Shown: one piece after another, positions 45,609 to 57,189 of the stretch | How the letters are laid out: each line of letters begins with the position of its first letter | Numbering within the stretch: the stretch's first letter is position 1 | Origin: Vesta saturnalis | Taxonomy: Eukaryota; Arthropoda; Insecta; Coleoptera; Lampyridae | Direction: 5' to 3' | Assembly (NCBI GenBank): GCA_036346205.1 | Contig: JARFJB010001965.1 | Location: 976,001-1,040,000, forward strand | Length of the DNA stretch: 64,000 nt | Program-made: the position numbers and the translations under genes | Notes under the pieces: generated by a model | The model's database searches: none | The model's input: only the letters and a program-made list of their open reading frames with translations | Told to the model about the DNA's origin: nothing

Positions 45609-46019
45609 ACCAACCCACACACCCAACCAACCCACACACACCCAACCAACCCCCTCCTCATCCAACTGACCAACCAACCCATCAATTCACCCAAGCAACC
45701 AACTTTAGCAAAGGTTGTCTGATAACAAATAGTACTGCGACCCTACAGATTTGATGTACGAGGTAGGAGGTCAAGGCATGGGGTGTTTGGTCTAAAGCCA
45801 AACTGGTGTTGCGTGTAAAGTCGTGGGTTGAGGGGTGATCTCTTAGCTGTTACACCGCAAATACACCGTGGAAGAATTTAAAAAAATATTTATTAGTATC
45901 CAGATAGTGTATATAAACCGTTTCCATCGAGTATAAGTACAGGAAAGTCTGAAGTCGTAAGTATTCTACAGTCATGGATAAAAAATACTGTCAAATAGAT
46001 CTAAACTATTCTTCTTTAA

Positions 46020-46280
46020 ACTTTGAATAACAGAAGAAATTAATGTAGCAGTGATTTGTTTAACTGAGCACTGGATGAAAGATTGTGGTATGTTAATTTT
46101 GATTGTGCCAAGAGTAGAAGAAGCTTTTGTATTTATTCTTCACCAGATGAAGATTTACACTTATTTTTGAGGTATCTAAGATTTTTTTTAGACTGTGTTT
46201 GTTTAAGAAATAATTTTATTATGTGCGGTGATTATAACATGAATGTGATTCAAAACAGTAACGCTAAGTTTTAATTTCCA
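46020..46280 (+). pseudogene. LINE endonuclease fragment (APE-type)
   Basis: EEINVAVICLTEHWMK carries the catalytic Glu of the endonuclease (TEHW). After a frame change SFCIYSSPDEDLHLFLRYL and NNFIMCGDYNMNV follow; GD-x-N is the second metal-site block. This order and spacing is that of an APE-type endonuclease of a non-LTR retrotransposon. Frame breaks show decay. No reverse transcriptase follows here. Confidence 0.75.
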
Positions 46281-46350
46281 AACTTGTTATATATTCTTAC
46301 AAATTTTCACTTAACAATTACTATTGAAATAATAGTAACTGTAACTTTAA

Positions 46351-46854
46351 TTGATTACATTATTACAACTTGCTAACAACCAAAAATTTGAATTCGGGTT
46401 TATACCTTACTTACTCTGCTGTCCAACCGTACCCAATCCACCCTTCTTCCCATGTGTCGTTGACCACTTTCATCAGAATATCCCTTCCAACGAGATCCTA
46501 GGTTTAATAAGCCTTCGGCCAACAAAGCAATACAAATCATCTCAAAGGCAACTAACACATCACATCACTTATCAGCACCACCAAAACCACCCTAGACTGC
46601 CTTCTTGCAAAGAGCGTGTTCTTGTTCGAAATACTTGCGAATCATCCCAAATCCTCGCACCGCTCCCCAAGTATTGTATCACCTGCAAGAAAATCGTGTA
46701 TACCTTTGTCGCGTGCGTTGTAAAGAACCAGCGTCCTTTACGTATGCTTTTTAGGATGAATTATTCGCGGACCATCCTATATCTAAAATTTCAAAAGTTT
46801 ACGCGATATTACACCACAAATAATTCCTTAATCACCGCTGACGTGTATTTCTAA
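46351..46854 (+). CDS. Unrecognised 167-codon ORF
   Basis: An open frame with FEFGFIPYLLCCPTVPN, HITYQHHQNHPRLPSC and YCITCKKIVYTFVACVV. It follows the LINE endonuclease fragment at once. Composition (Pro, His, Thr, Cys) is unlike the surrounding AT-rich DNA. No domain is recognised. It may be part of a retroelement or chance. Confidence 0.25.
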   Translation: MITLLQLANNQKFEFGFIPYLLCCPTVPNPPFFPCVVDHFHQNIPSNEILGLISLRPTKQYKSSQRQLTHHITYQHHQNHPRLPSCKERVLVRNTCESSQILAPLPKYCITCKKIVYTFVACVVKNQRPLRMLFRMNYSRTILYLKFQKFTRYYTTNNSLITADVYF

Positions 46855-46974
46855 AAACCAGTAAGTTTTTTCACGTCAGAACAATTGCAACCAATCCCAT
46901 AACGGCATCCCCCGCACGGTAGTCGCGAAACCGCCCACAGATGCACCTTTATAAACCCGCGACGCGCGTGATCG

Positions 46975-47165
46975 ATGAATCGGGGAATCGAAGTAGATTC
47001 AATTCAAGCCGATATCCAGTAGCCGCCGCACCGTTTGCTTCGTGTAAGCCCCGATCTGCTAATCACCGCCGATGAATCGAAGTATATTCAATTCAAGCCG
47101 ATATCCAGTAGCCGCCGCACCGTTTGCTTCGTGTAAGCACCGATCTGCTAATCACCGCCGAGGAG
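46975..47165. repeat. Tandem duplication, unit about 92 bp, two copies
   Basis: 'ATTCAATTCAAGCCGATATC', 'CAGTAGCCGCCGCACCG' and 'TTTGCTTCGTGTAAGC' occur twice (from about 46997 and 47088). The copies differ at only a few positions, so the duplication is recent. Confidence 0.9.
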
Positions 47166-48600
47166 TCCATCGCGATCGTGTGATAACGCGCACCACCTCG
47201 CGCCGGGCAACCTAAAGTTTAATCCCGCACTGCAATTGATAGACACGTAAGTTGTAGAGTTATAAAATCTGACAATTTACAATCAAACACTACAGAACGT
47301 AAATAACGACGGGCTTAGTCTCCAGGAGTTATAACGTTATCCGTACACAAACACATACATACAGAGCGTAACGATGGGGTAACCCCCACGTCGCCTGACA
47401 CAGTACACACACCTAGAGGAATAGTGCCACGAAGGGGTAACCCCCACGTCGCTCGCAAATACTTGAGGGTGAAGGTTAGATACAGGGCTGTAAATACCTA
47501 CGACCTTTTTGTTCTTAGTTTACCAGGTTAGACAGGCCATTGCCTACGTCTCCGGATTATCACTAAGACCCCGCTTAATACACCTGCCTACAATACATAC
47601 AGACAAACACAATAACCACACACAGTGTCTTTAATCGCAGGAGAATATATAAAGAAACCTGTTGCATAAAATTGTATTCCGAATAACCATCGCGAAACAC
47701 CTAGTGCAAGACCATTCTTAATTGAATTAAGAATATAAGCCGGAAATCAAAGCCATAGATAATATGTAAATTATCCATTATTTACCGATAGTTAATAATA
47801 TAGATCCAACCGCGTGTATATTACGATTTACCTTAAAAACTAGTAAATTCGTTTTAGTGTAACATTTCCGTATAGCGAGTATTTAGTTTACGTTAATTTG
47901 TATATAATTAAATTTAGTTACGCTGTTAAGACGTAATCCTGTTGCTTATATATTCTAAACGCGTTCTCCAGCTCGTTATAATCAAGTAATTGTAGTCCAG
48001 AGGTCTCGCATTTGCATACGCGAATCTCGCGCGTGTATTGCTTCATTGGAGTACGACATACCAGCTTCAGCGCTCCAGAGTTACTGAAGAATAATAATTA
48101 TGCCATGCGCATAAGCCGAAACGGTATTGATTTTCTCCGTCCCCGAAACGATTCGAGTTCGTTGCACTGGCGCCGACGACCAAAGCTGTATTGAAGCAAC
48201 CGTACCAGCTTCTGTAAATACAGGGCCGTAATATAAATATTACATACTAGGTAGGGAGTAGATTAAGATAATATCTCTGTTCACAGAAACGACTACGTAA
48301 ATAGCCGCCCCCAGGAGAACTAGTGTGAGGAGCCGCCAGGACCAAAGCACAAATACATTTTGAGTTGTTATTAATAACATTTCTTATTGTTAAATTATTT
48401 AATATACGTTTTAAAACGCTTTAAGATATTTATTTAAGGTGGCAGCCCACTATTTAATACGAACCACACCCCGTTTATAATAAATTATAAACACGATTGA
48501 GCAAAGCCGAGGCAAAATAAAACCGGGTTGGGTTACCAAACCAGAAGGCGCACAATAACAAATATCAACGACAAGTTCACATTACAGCGTAAACCATACA
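47166..48600. other. Less AT-rich region without recognised gene
   Basis: 'GGGGTAACCCCCACGTCGC' occurs twice (47369-47396 zone and 47437 zone). Composition is more GC-rich than the neighbours. It may be the untranslated part of a retroelement, but no LTR, primer site or domain was confirmed. Confidence 0.35.
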
Positions 48601-48609
48601 ATCCACTGT

Positions 48610-48999
48610 GTGCCTGGTATACACGATTCCTCGATAAAATTCGCACCACATATATGTCAGATCACTTATTTAAACCGCTGTAGCCAGTCTGGTAGTACGA
48701 TTCATTTTGCGGTCCCTTTCGATCCACGCACAGCGTACCCGGAACAACCTGGAGTTTCCGTGCGCTGTTTGCAGATAAAACTATTTTCTGAGCAGAGAAT
48801 CGAAGCAACGAAAGGGCCTCCCGTTTTATCTCAAATATATTCCGGAGATTGTCCAATTATACAAACCGCGGAGCACCTTTGTCAACCCCACAAAAACACA
48901 AGCGTTTCTTTTTCGACGTCCATTTTATGGCAAATGCCAATTCCCAATCTGGTTGAACGTAATGCCACAACCTCCCTCACCAACGAACGTCTTGTGTGA
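48610..48999 (+). CDS. Unrecognised 129-codon ORF
   Basis: Reads SIKFAPHICQITYLNRCS, HFAVPFDPRTAYPEQPG, QTAEHLCQPHKNTSVSF. It is open throughout, but parallel frames also hold 40-60 open codons, so coding is uncertain. No domain is recognised. Confidence 0.25.
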   Translation: MPGIHDSSIKFAPHICQITYLNRCSQSGSTIHFAVPFDPRTAYPEQPGVSVRCLQIKLFSEQRIEATKGPPVLSQIYSGDCPIIQTAEHLCQPHKNTSVSFSTSILWQMPIPNLVERNATTSLTNERLV

Positions 49000-49105
49000 G
49001 AAGAACAAGGAATTCTGTTCACAAAAACCATAAGCTGACTTTCCTATGTGCACAGAACATTGCAAAGGATATGTAACCTATGTGACCGTGTAAACTTACT
49101 GGGCG

Positions 49106-49291
49106 CTCTATGAGATCGTAACAGAGGTTGCCAACCCCAAATACTTACTACCTACCTGCAACACTTACATTTACCCTGTTATTGAGATCCCTTGTACACA
49201 AACAGTATACGAAGTTACCTTTCTTCCATTGTTTCGTGTAAATGCCGAATCCTTAGGAGAATACACAGACTTTTGTCATATACCCTATTAA
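49106..49291 (+). pseudogene. Unrecognised coding-like fragment
   Basis: About 61 open codons without a start: LYEIVTEVANPKYLLPTC, YIYPVIEIPCTQTVYEVT, FRVNAESLGEYTDFCHIP, then a stop. The text looks like an extracellular beta-rich protein with paired Cys. An envelope-like origin is only a guess. Confidence 0.25.
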
Positions 49292-49679
49292 CCTCGCAAC
49301 ACAATATCTACCAATAACAGAAGTAAGTCTAGAACAAAAGAAGAAGAAAACTCCTGAGCAGTCTACTACAAACTTACATACCCTGAATATAATTAAGTTA
49401 CTAGTATTATGTGTGAGCATACTGACCAAAAAATGGTTGGGTGTTATTTTTATAATTCAAGAAAATATTATAGGGGTTATTATCATATGATGAACATACA
49501 AATACGGAGTAATACGAATAGAAGGTAAATTACAATTATAAAGTACTAACCCAACTCGTCTGAAAATAATGTCATTATAGCACTACAAGATTGAAGGAAT
49601 TCTGAATATAACATCAAAAGGACCAATCAATCAATCATTAATTGAAAGTATAGTTACATTATTAAATATTGGAGGAAAC

Positions 49680-51120
49680 TATAACGGCAAAACTACACTA
49701 TGGGGATCGCGCCTAACAACTTCAAAGGCAGAGAATTTTCACAAGTATTGCATGATAAGAACTATTCCTTCATCTCAACAGGCTACTCAACTTACTGGCC
49801 TACTTATGCTAACAAGGTTCCAGATTTATTAGACTTTTTTGTAACGAATGGAATATCTCCAAATTATACAGATATCATATCAACTTACGATTTATCCTCT
49901 GACCACAATGCAATTATTGCAACAATAATCGTAAAAAAGTTAACACCTCGGCTCCACAACAAGTAAACAGATTGGAAAGTCTGTCGTCAAATAATCCATA
50001 ATAATGTAGACCTTTCTGTAAGATTATAAGAGCTAAGCGATATTGAAGTGGCATGCAGTAACCTAATCGGCACTCTCAAACATGCATCAAGAATTGCTAC
50101 ATCAACAACTGTCCCAAAACTTAAAACATATAATATACCTCTTTGAATAAAAAAGTTGGTGGGAAAGAAAAGAAGAGCCAGGTCGATCTGGTAGCATATA
50201 AGTACACCACACTGTAGAAGAAAATACAATAGGATGGCAACAACCTAAAATCAAAACTTCAAGAAATCAGAAATTCCTCTGTGGAAAATTATCTTACTAG
50301 TCTCTCAAGATACGACAACTCCATCTGGAAGCCAATAAAAACAGCGAGAAAACCTAAAGTCACGTCTTCTCCTATTCGAAAAAACACAGCACCTCCAGGC
50401 CCGTGGGGAAAAAGTGATAAGAAAAAGGCAAACTAATTTGCGGGACACCTTACGGAAGTATCTTCTCCTCACAACAACGATCGAGTACCAGAGGTGGAAG
50501 ATGATCTATCCACGCCGATCCTAACATAGGATCGTTTAAAACTCTTCACTACAAAGGAAAGACAAGAGGCAATTAAGAAACTGAATCCAAGAAAAGCACC
50601 AGGGTTAGACATGATAATTGACAAAATGCTAAAAGAACTTCCCAAAAAAGGGATAATAAAACTTTTATACATCTTTAACGCAATTCTAATGCTTAATTAT
50701 TGGCCAAAATCTCGTAAAATAGCATATATCATTATGATACCTAACCCTGAAAACACCTGCCATATGTCACATCTTATCGACCAATAAGCCTTCTGCCAAC
50801 TATTTCTAAGCTCCTCGAAAGACTTCTCATCAATAGGATAAATCAAGATTTAAATCAGCAAGCATGGATTCCTACCCACTCTACCACACAACAATGTCAC
50901 CGTCTAACAAACATCATTAACAAATACATGGAAAAACGGGAATACGGTACCGCTGCCTTTCTGGACGTGCAACAGGAATTTGACAAGGTGTGGCATCCTG
51001 GACTCTTACAAAATTAAAAGAACACTACCACTATACTATTTCACCATACTGAAATCCTATTTAGAGGACCGTTACTTTGAAACCAGAGTTAACGGAAAAA
51101 TATGAAACTGTCATCCTACA
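49680..51120 (+). pseudogene. Jockey-like LINE: endonuclease end and reverse transcriptase
   Basis: 49700-49966 reads NNFKGREFSQVLHDKNY, KVPDLLDFFVT and LSSDHNAIIATI, the C-terminal endonuclease blocks (D-x-LD, SDH). After several breaks 50560-51000 carries reverse-transcriptase blocks: KLNPRKAPGLDMI, then in another frame YRPISLLPTISKLLERL, and AFLDVQQEFDKVWHPGLL, the first catalytic Asp block. The FADD-type active site and thumb are missing after about 51120. This is a decayed non-LTR element of the Jockey/I group by motif text. Antisense frames are shadows. Confidence 0.88.
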
Positions 51121-52664
51121 CTTTCTAAATAATAAAAAGTAAGTTAAGATAATTAAATAATAAATTCTCCAAAAAATACTAACCTTACACCATTTATAAT
51201 TGTGCCTTAGACTCAGTCGGTGATTAATTTGAGTTGGTTCATAAAAAATGATTTGCTTAATTACCACTTACCATGAATAATAAAGAATGTAAAAAATGAA
51301 TGAAATTATCTCAGCGCCAAATTGTGTTTTTTTTAAACATCGGAACAATTAAACCGACTTTACAAAAATGTAAAAAAATAACAATATACAGACTATGTTT
51401 ATTGAATAATAAATGCAATGATGAAATAATGAAGGTCTTAAAATTATGCTTAAAATACTAAATGAAACACTACATAAATACCTTAGAAATTTTGTACACA
51501 AACTTTTCTTTTGACAACCTCTGGTATCTAAATATGATTACGGAGGTTAACAGGATGAAGTCATTCTTACGTCATCATGGTGCAATCTTGACATAATGTT
51601 ATCACAACCCAAACTGAATTTAAAAATCCGTATAATATTCTTCTTAAAACTGTTAAATCCACTTCTTATTGCATTATATGGAAGTATCCATTCAAAAAAT
51701 TGCAATCATAGAATCAAATATGTACTTAAAATTCAATTACGTTGTAAATTGAATTAATGATAAACGTACAATTAAAGTAAAAATTGGTAAAAAACGTAAA
51801 GAAAAAACAAAAGAAAACCGTAAAGAAAACGTACAGAAAACCCAAAGAAAACGCCTAAAAAGAACAAAATGCTTTAATTTTATGTAAATGTATTAAAAAT
51901 ATATCTCTTGCCACCAAATTGATGGCGCTTTCACATAAATTTAGATAAAATCACAAAGAAGCAGCTTCATGCTTCGACATTAAACAGGAAGTGAAAATGA
52001 GATGCTTAGAAATGCTAGAATCAATGTTATTCTAAATGAATTAAGATAAGTACTATTCGAAAGTAAGCTGCACCAAAGATGCTTTAATTTTATGGATAAA
52101 TATCTTAAATAGCAAAAAAAGGCTACTTATTAAACGATAAAATGGATGCAAATTAGTATGTACCTCCAAGATTCTCGAATTAATCACGATGCGTTGCGCA
52201 ACTCAGAAAACAATTTATGGGAATATACCTTTAAGAAATATACACTATGACGATATGCAAATTAAGTTGCCTACCTCATATCCAATATCTCAATAATTAA
52301 AATTTTCTAGTATTTAGAACTAAATGAAGGAAAGATATTAAATTGAGGTATATTTTATACAACACAAAAAAAAGAGTTGTTACACGATTGCTAACAAACA
52401 AATAATTTAAAAAACCAATCAATATTTATAAACAATTATTTTTTTTAAACCGACCAGAAAATTATTGTGATAGTCCGGTAAAAGCTTTTACCGTACTAAT
52501 TTTTATTTACTCACGGGTTTATCTTTAATGAAAAACGTAATAAAATAGTTAGTCCAAGATATGATTCAATTGATGTCCATAATAACCGAGTTTTGTATTA
52601 TTTAAAAGTATAAAATAACTTGACATAATTTGACGTTTAGTTGAAAACGTTACATTTATTATAA
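51121..52664. other. AT-rich non-coding stretch
   Basis: No gene or structured RNA was recognised. An 'AAAGAAAACGTACAGAAAACC'-like A-rich run lies near 51790-51860. Confidence 0.4.
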
Positions 52665-53560
52665 AATGGATATTCAAAATGATGAATTTGATTGTGAATT
52701 GATGGAAAATGGAATTATGGCGCCCAACAAAGCAACGTTTGATTTATTACCGTCGAAGTCCCGGACACGATATGAACAACATTTGTGAGAATGTGTTATT
52801 GGCATATTTGTCAGAAAAATCAGAAAGGCCGAAATCATCTTCGTTGTGGAGTTTATTTTCCATGCTGAAGGCCATGCTATGTAAGAAGAAATAACGATAT
52901 AAGCAAATATTTTTAATTAACAGCGTTTTTTAAGAAAAAATCCGTAGGGTATAATCCAAAGAAGTCGAGAGTACTTAATAGAGAGGATATCGAAGTTAGT
53001 AGAAGCTTCAGACGAACAATATCTAATGATTAAAGTTTTGTTGATTATGGGTTATACTGGAGCATATCGACGAGAAGAAATCACTAATATATTAATTGAG
53101 GACATAGAAGACAAAAAAATATTCTTTTGATTAAAATTCCAAACACCAAACCAAACAATTCTAGATCATTCATTATTAATGGGGAGAAAGAGCTAAATTC
53201 GTATAGCGAGATATAGCGCTACGCCCGACATAGACGACTTTTTATTAATTACAATAAAGGAAAATGTAATAAAGAACCTGTAGTCGTAGATACGTAGATG
53301 CTCCTTCCAAAATAGCTACATTTTTGACATTGCCAAACCAAAGTTCGGCGACTTTGGTAGCTAATGAAGGTGCTGACATCATAAACTTAAAACAACGTGG
53401 TGATTGGAGTTCAGCTCAAATTGCTTACGGCTACATTGAAGATTAACTTCAGAATAAGATTGATATAGCTAATAGAATTAAAAAAGCAGGTAGCACAAAA
53501 AAAGAAATTATCTCAGAAACTCATTATAATGTAAGCAGTTCGAAAAGGCTCTCGTCAAGG
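52665..53560 (+). pseudogene. Crypton-type tyrosine recombinase, broken
   Basis: An ATG at 52665 opens MDIQNDEFDCELMENGI, then ATFDLLPSKSRTRYEQHL. In a shifted frame ENVLLAYLSEKSERPKSS and LWSLFSMLKAML form the core-binding domain. VLLIMGYTGAYRREEITN (about 53035-53100) has the first catalytic Arg block. After further shifts SATLVANEGADIINLKQRG, DWSSAQIAYGYIED (53340-53445) has the end of the catalytic domain with the Tyr nucleophile in YGYIED; the usual His of the H-x-x-W block is not seen. At least five breaks. This is the Crypton group of DNA transposons. Confidence 0.85.
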
Positions 53561-53772
53561 AATAATTTTGATATACCGTGCTTATAGATAAGTAATGCAA
53601 ATAATTGTACGTTTAATGTAACTATTCAAAAATAATGTTTATATTTGTGAATCTAAAATTTACGATTGTTACAATTGTTAAAATTAGTTAATAGAGCTAT
53701 TGTTATAAAAATGTAAACTGAACAATATAATGTTTACGGTACAATACTGTGCCTGCTTTAAAAAATGTATTG

Positions 53773-53883
53773 TACGTAATACGTCCCAAAAGTACTGGAC
53801 TCGCCGGCTTCTAGGGCTGCCCTCTGGCTCGCCCTGGAATTTGCCTACTCGTCCAGTAAAGGACTACTTTCGGGACTTACGTA
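53773..53883. repeat. Hairpin MITE-like palindrome
   Basis: TACGTAATACGTCCCAAAAG, then TACTGGAC on the left face GTCCAGTA and CTTTCGGGACTTACGTA on the right. It is less AT-rich than the neighbours. The 73-codon frame at 53730-53951 runs through it and is not trusted. Confidence 0.6.
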
Positions 53884-53951
53884 AACTACTATTACATAAG
53901 CACAAAAATTTGGAAAGTTTAATTTTGATTTTAGGTAATAGCATGAGGTAA

Positions 53952-55935
53952 TTTAATTTCAATTAAAAGGAACGGGAATAAAAGGGATTTAATTACTAAC
54001 TTATTGTACAAGACTGAGTAAATGTATTTAATTCAACCTAATACCGATAGCATTAAAAATACTGAGGTCGTAATTTAAAACTAGTACAATATTATGCATT
54101 AGCCTTTATTCCCGTTTCTCATTTATTAATTCATTAAACCCTAAACATTTGTTTAAGTTTAAATGCAATATGCACAGTCCCATTCGATTTTAAACTTGGG
54201 TTTTGCACATTTGTGTACGATGTTAATTAATTCGGATTCATACAAATTTGTTTCATCATTACTAATCGAATACAGTTTTATTATAATGGAAATTAAACTA
54301 TTTCAAATTCACACAACTTAAATTAATTCCCACAAATTACATTTCAACCTTTAATTATATAAAACAAGCAGAAATTACATTAACTATCGTATTTGTTGTA
54401 ACTTGTGTAAAGTAAAGAAAAACAAAACTCTGTGGTCGTAACTCTTAATAGCTTTGCGGAAAGAAAAACTTTTAGGTTATACTAAAAGTTTTAAAAGTTA
54501 AAGTCTAAGAGTACCGAAACTCACGTGTTAAAACGAAAAAAATTGAAAAGCCATTAAAAAAGGCAATCTAAGCTTTTGTAACTCTACAAATTGTTCTTAG
54601 AATAATTTTTTGCGCTCTTAGTCTAGATCGACAAAGTTTTCACTGCAAATTTAATTTGTCATCTAGATTTCATAAATTAAGATATCTAACCTTTGACAAA
54701 TCATCTTTTCTGTAGAAATCAGTAAAACATTAATTTTCCTAATCGTTTACTACATAATATTGTAATCAAGGTAAATTGGAAATACGAACTTTTCATGAAT
54801 GCAAATTGGAAAATTACATATGCATTATAAGTTTAGATCAACAGCGAAAAGTTATATATAAACCGCTTAAGTGGTGTTACAATAACTATGGACAATGTGG
54901 CACCAAAGTTTTCGTGTAATTATTGCACAGCTTATTTGCTAAAATTACTTTTTTCAATCATAAAAACTACAAATCGTTGTTTGTATATGACTGCAAAGAA
55001 TATAAAGATTTGGGATGGATTAATAATGATCTGCTTCTATACTTTTTTTAGCGTTATACCTTACGTCCGTAATTAACTGAACAAAATTAAATTCTAATTT
55101 AAAAAATATTTGCTGCGGTCATTACACCACTTTCTGAACATATCCATTTTAACAACGATGTCGATTTGACTTTTTCTTATTTGTCATAAACCACAAGTCG
55201 TGCAATTATTCTTGTTTTTTATTCGAACAATAAAACCTCCAATTAATTCTTTAATCGGCGCGATTTAAACTTACCTGTCCGTATGTAAATCTAAAGTAAA
55301 TATTAAGGTATTTAAAGTTTAGAGGTATGCCAGGTTTTGACCGCTCATTAGCAAATACATAGGAAAAGCTTACATTAAAGGTACAAAAAATTAAGTCTTG
55401 GATCCTACTTCCATTTAAGCAATTTAAAAATTATAAAATATACTCTTGGTAATTTTTTGGTTGTAAAAAATGAATAAATTTATATAAAACTGTCTGACAC
55501 GATTTTTTCTCCGTTGTAAGACGTAACAAGAATTTTTAAATACACAGCGTTTCAAGGTCTTATGAAACACGTTTTTTGTGCTATTTATTGTTATTTGCCC
55601 ATTTTATGCTGCTTTTAAACAAAGAGATTTACTTTAGTTGTTTTAGGAATTTTTGTGGCGGTTGGTAATGTCATAATTTTAAAAGTGAAAATTTGATCTA
55701 GTCGCCATTTGTTTTAACCAAATTCTGTCACAAAACACGAAAATGGAAGACAATCTTGCATGTACTCCCCCAGAAATTACCAAAGATACGGCCGCGAATT
55801 TGCTCACATCAAAGTTTTCCACTGGACGCATCCTGTTTTTGGCACATTTTCTGACAAGCATAACATAATTCCGGACGAAGGTTTGCCAACCTAAAAATTC
55901 TCGGGAAAAATGTTAATGATATCGGAGATGAGGCG
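53952..55935. other. AT-rich non-coding stretch
   Basis: A 62-codon frame at 54888-55076 (PKFSCNYCTAYLLKLLFS) and others are of chance length. No RNA or repeat was recognised. Confidence 0.4.
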
Positions 55936-55938
55936 TCG

Positions 55939-56026
55939 CAAACGCACACGTACACGCACACGCACACGCACACCCACACGCACAGGCACACGCACACGCA
56001 CACTCACGCACACGCACACGCACAAA
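55939..56026. repeat. (ACGCAC)n hexamer array, short
   Basis: About 14 hexamers with a few variants (CCCACAC, CAGGCAC). Confidence 0.95.
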
Positions 56027-56211
56027 CAATAACATGTGTTAGGAATAACTACGTCATTCTCGACCAAAATATAAATACAACTTCCTGGTATCTACTTAGC
56101 TATAATATACGACTAAAAAACCAAATTACAACCGAATACCAATAGAAAAACAACATCAACAGTGTCACTGCCTTTTTTTAATTTTTAATTTAGTTTAATT
56201 TTAATAAATAA

Positions 56212-56349
56212 TAACACACACACGCACGCACGCAACCCACGCACGAGGCACAGCACAGATAACACACACACACACACACCACACAACAAACAACACACAC
56301 ACAACACACACCACACACACCACACACACACACACAACACAACACACAA

Positions 56350-56382
<33 letters not shown>

Positions 56383-56695
56383 ACACACACAAACACACAC
56401 ACACACACACACAACCACACCACGCACACGCACGCACGTAGCACCACGCACGCACGACGCGGCACGCACCACGAACAACACACACACGCACCACCACACA
56501 CACACACACAACACACAACAACACAACACAAACACCACACACATACACACACCACACATATAAACATCCACCACACACCACAACCATAACAACACCACAA
56601 ACCACGCAACGCACCACACAACACACAAACACACAAAACACACAAATCACAAAACAACACAAACACAACACACACCACAATTCAACATACATACA
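56212..56695. repeat. (CA)n-rich degenerate microsatellite
   Basis: CA runs broken by ACCACA and ACAACA and by a short ACGC patch near 56420-56480. Minus-strand Cys/Val frames are by-products. Confidence 0.95.
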
Positions 56696-56967
56696 ACACA
56701 ACCAACCAACCCAGCCAAACCAGATCACGAGCACAACCAACAGGCAACAACGTAACGAACGCGCGCAGCAAGCAGAAAAAAGGACCGCCGACGCAACCGG
56801 AAGGACCCAAAGGCAGACCAACAGACGCAGACGCAACCAGACGCACGCAGACGAACGAAGACGCAACGCAGAGCAGACGCAGACGCAGACGCGGACGCGG
56901 AACGCGGACGCGGACGCGACCAACGGACGCGGCGGGCGCGGCCCGGGGCGGACCCGGGGGGCGCCCG
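56696..56967. repeat. GC-rich transition zone of degenerate hexamers
   Basis: Composition passes stepwise from CAACCAACC through CAGACG units to GCGGAC units and a GGGGCGG-rich knot at 56940-56967. It links the CA array to the GGACAC array. Confidence 0.8.
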
Positions 56968-57178
56968 CGGACACGGACACGGACACGGACACGGACACGG
57001 ACACGGACACGGACACGGACACGGAACGGACACGGACACGGACACGGACACGGACACGGACACGGACACGGACACGGACACGGACACGGACACGGACACG
57101 GACACGGACACGGACACGGACACGGACACGGACACGGACACGGACACGGACACGGACACGGACACGGACACAGACACG
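56968..57178. repeat. (GGACAC)n hexamer array
   Basis: About 35 nearly pure GGACAC units. Minus-strand frames of Val/Ser, Cys/Pro and Arg/Val repeats arise from it and are not genes. Confidence 0.97.
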
Positions 57179-57189
57179 AACAAGCACAT

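Noticed and set aside
48400..48480. Primer-binding site (TGGCAGCCCAC) of a second LTR element
   Set aside because: The match to a tRNA end could not be supported and no flanking LTR pair was found.
50469..50672. Minus-strand ORF rich in Ser and Phe
   Set aside because: Antisense of the LINE reverse transcriptase (KAPGLDMI block).
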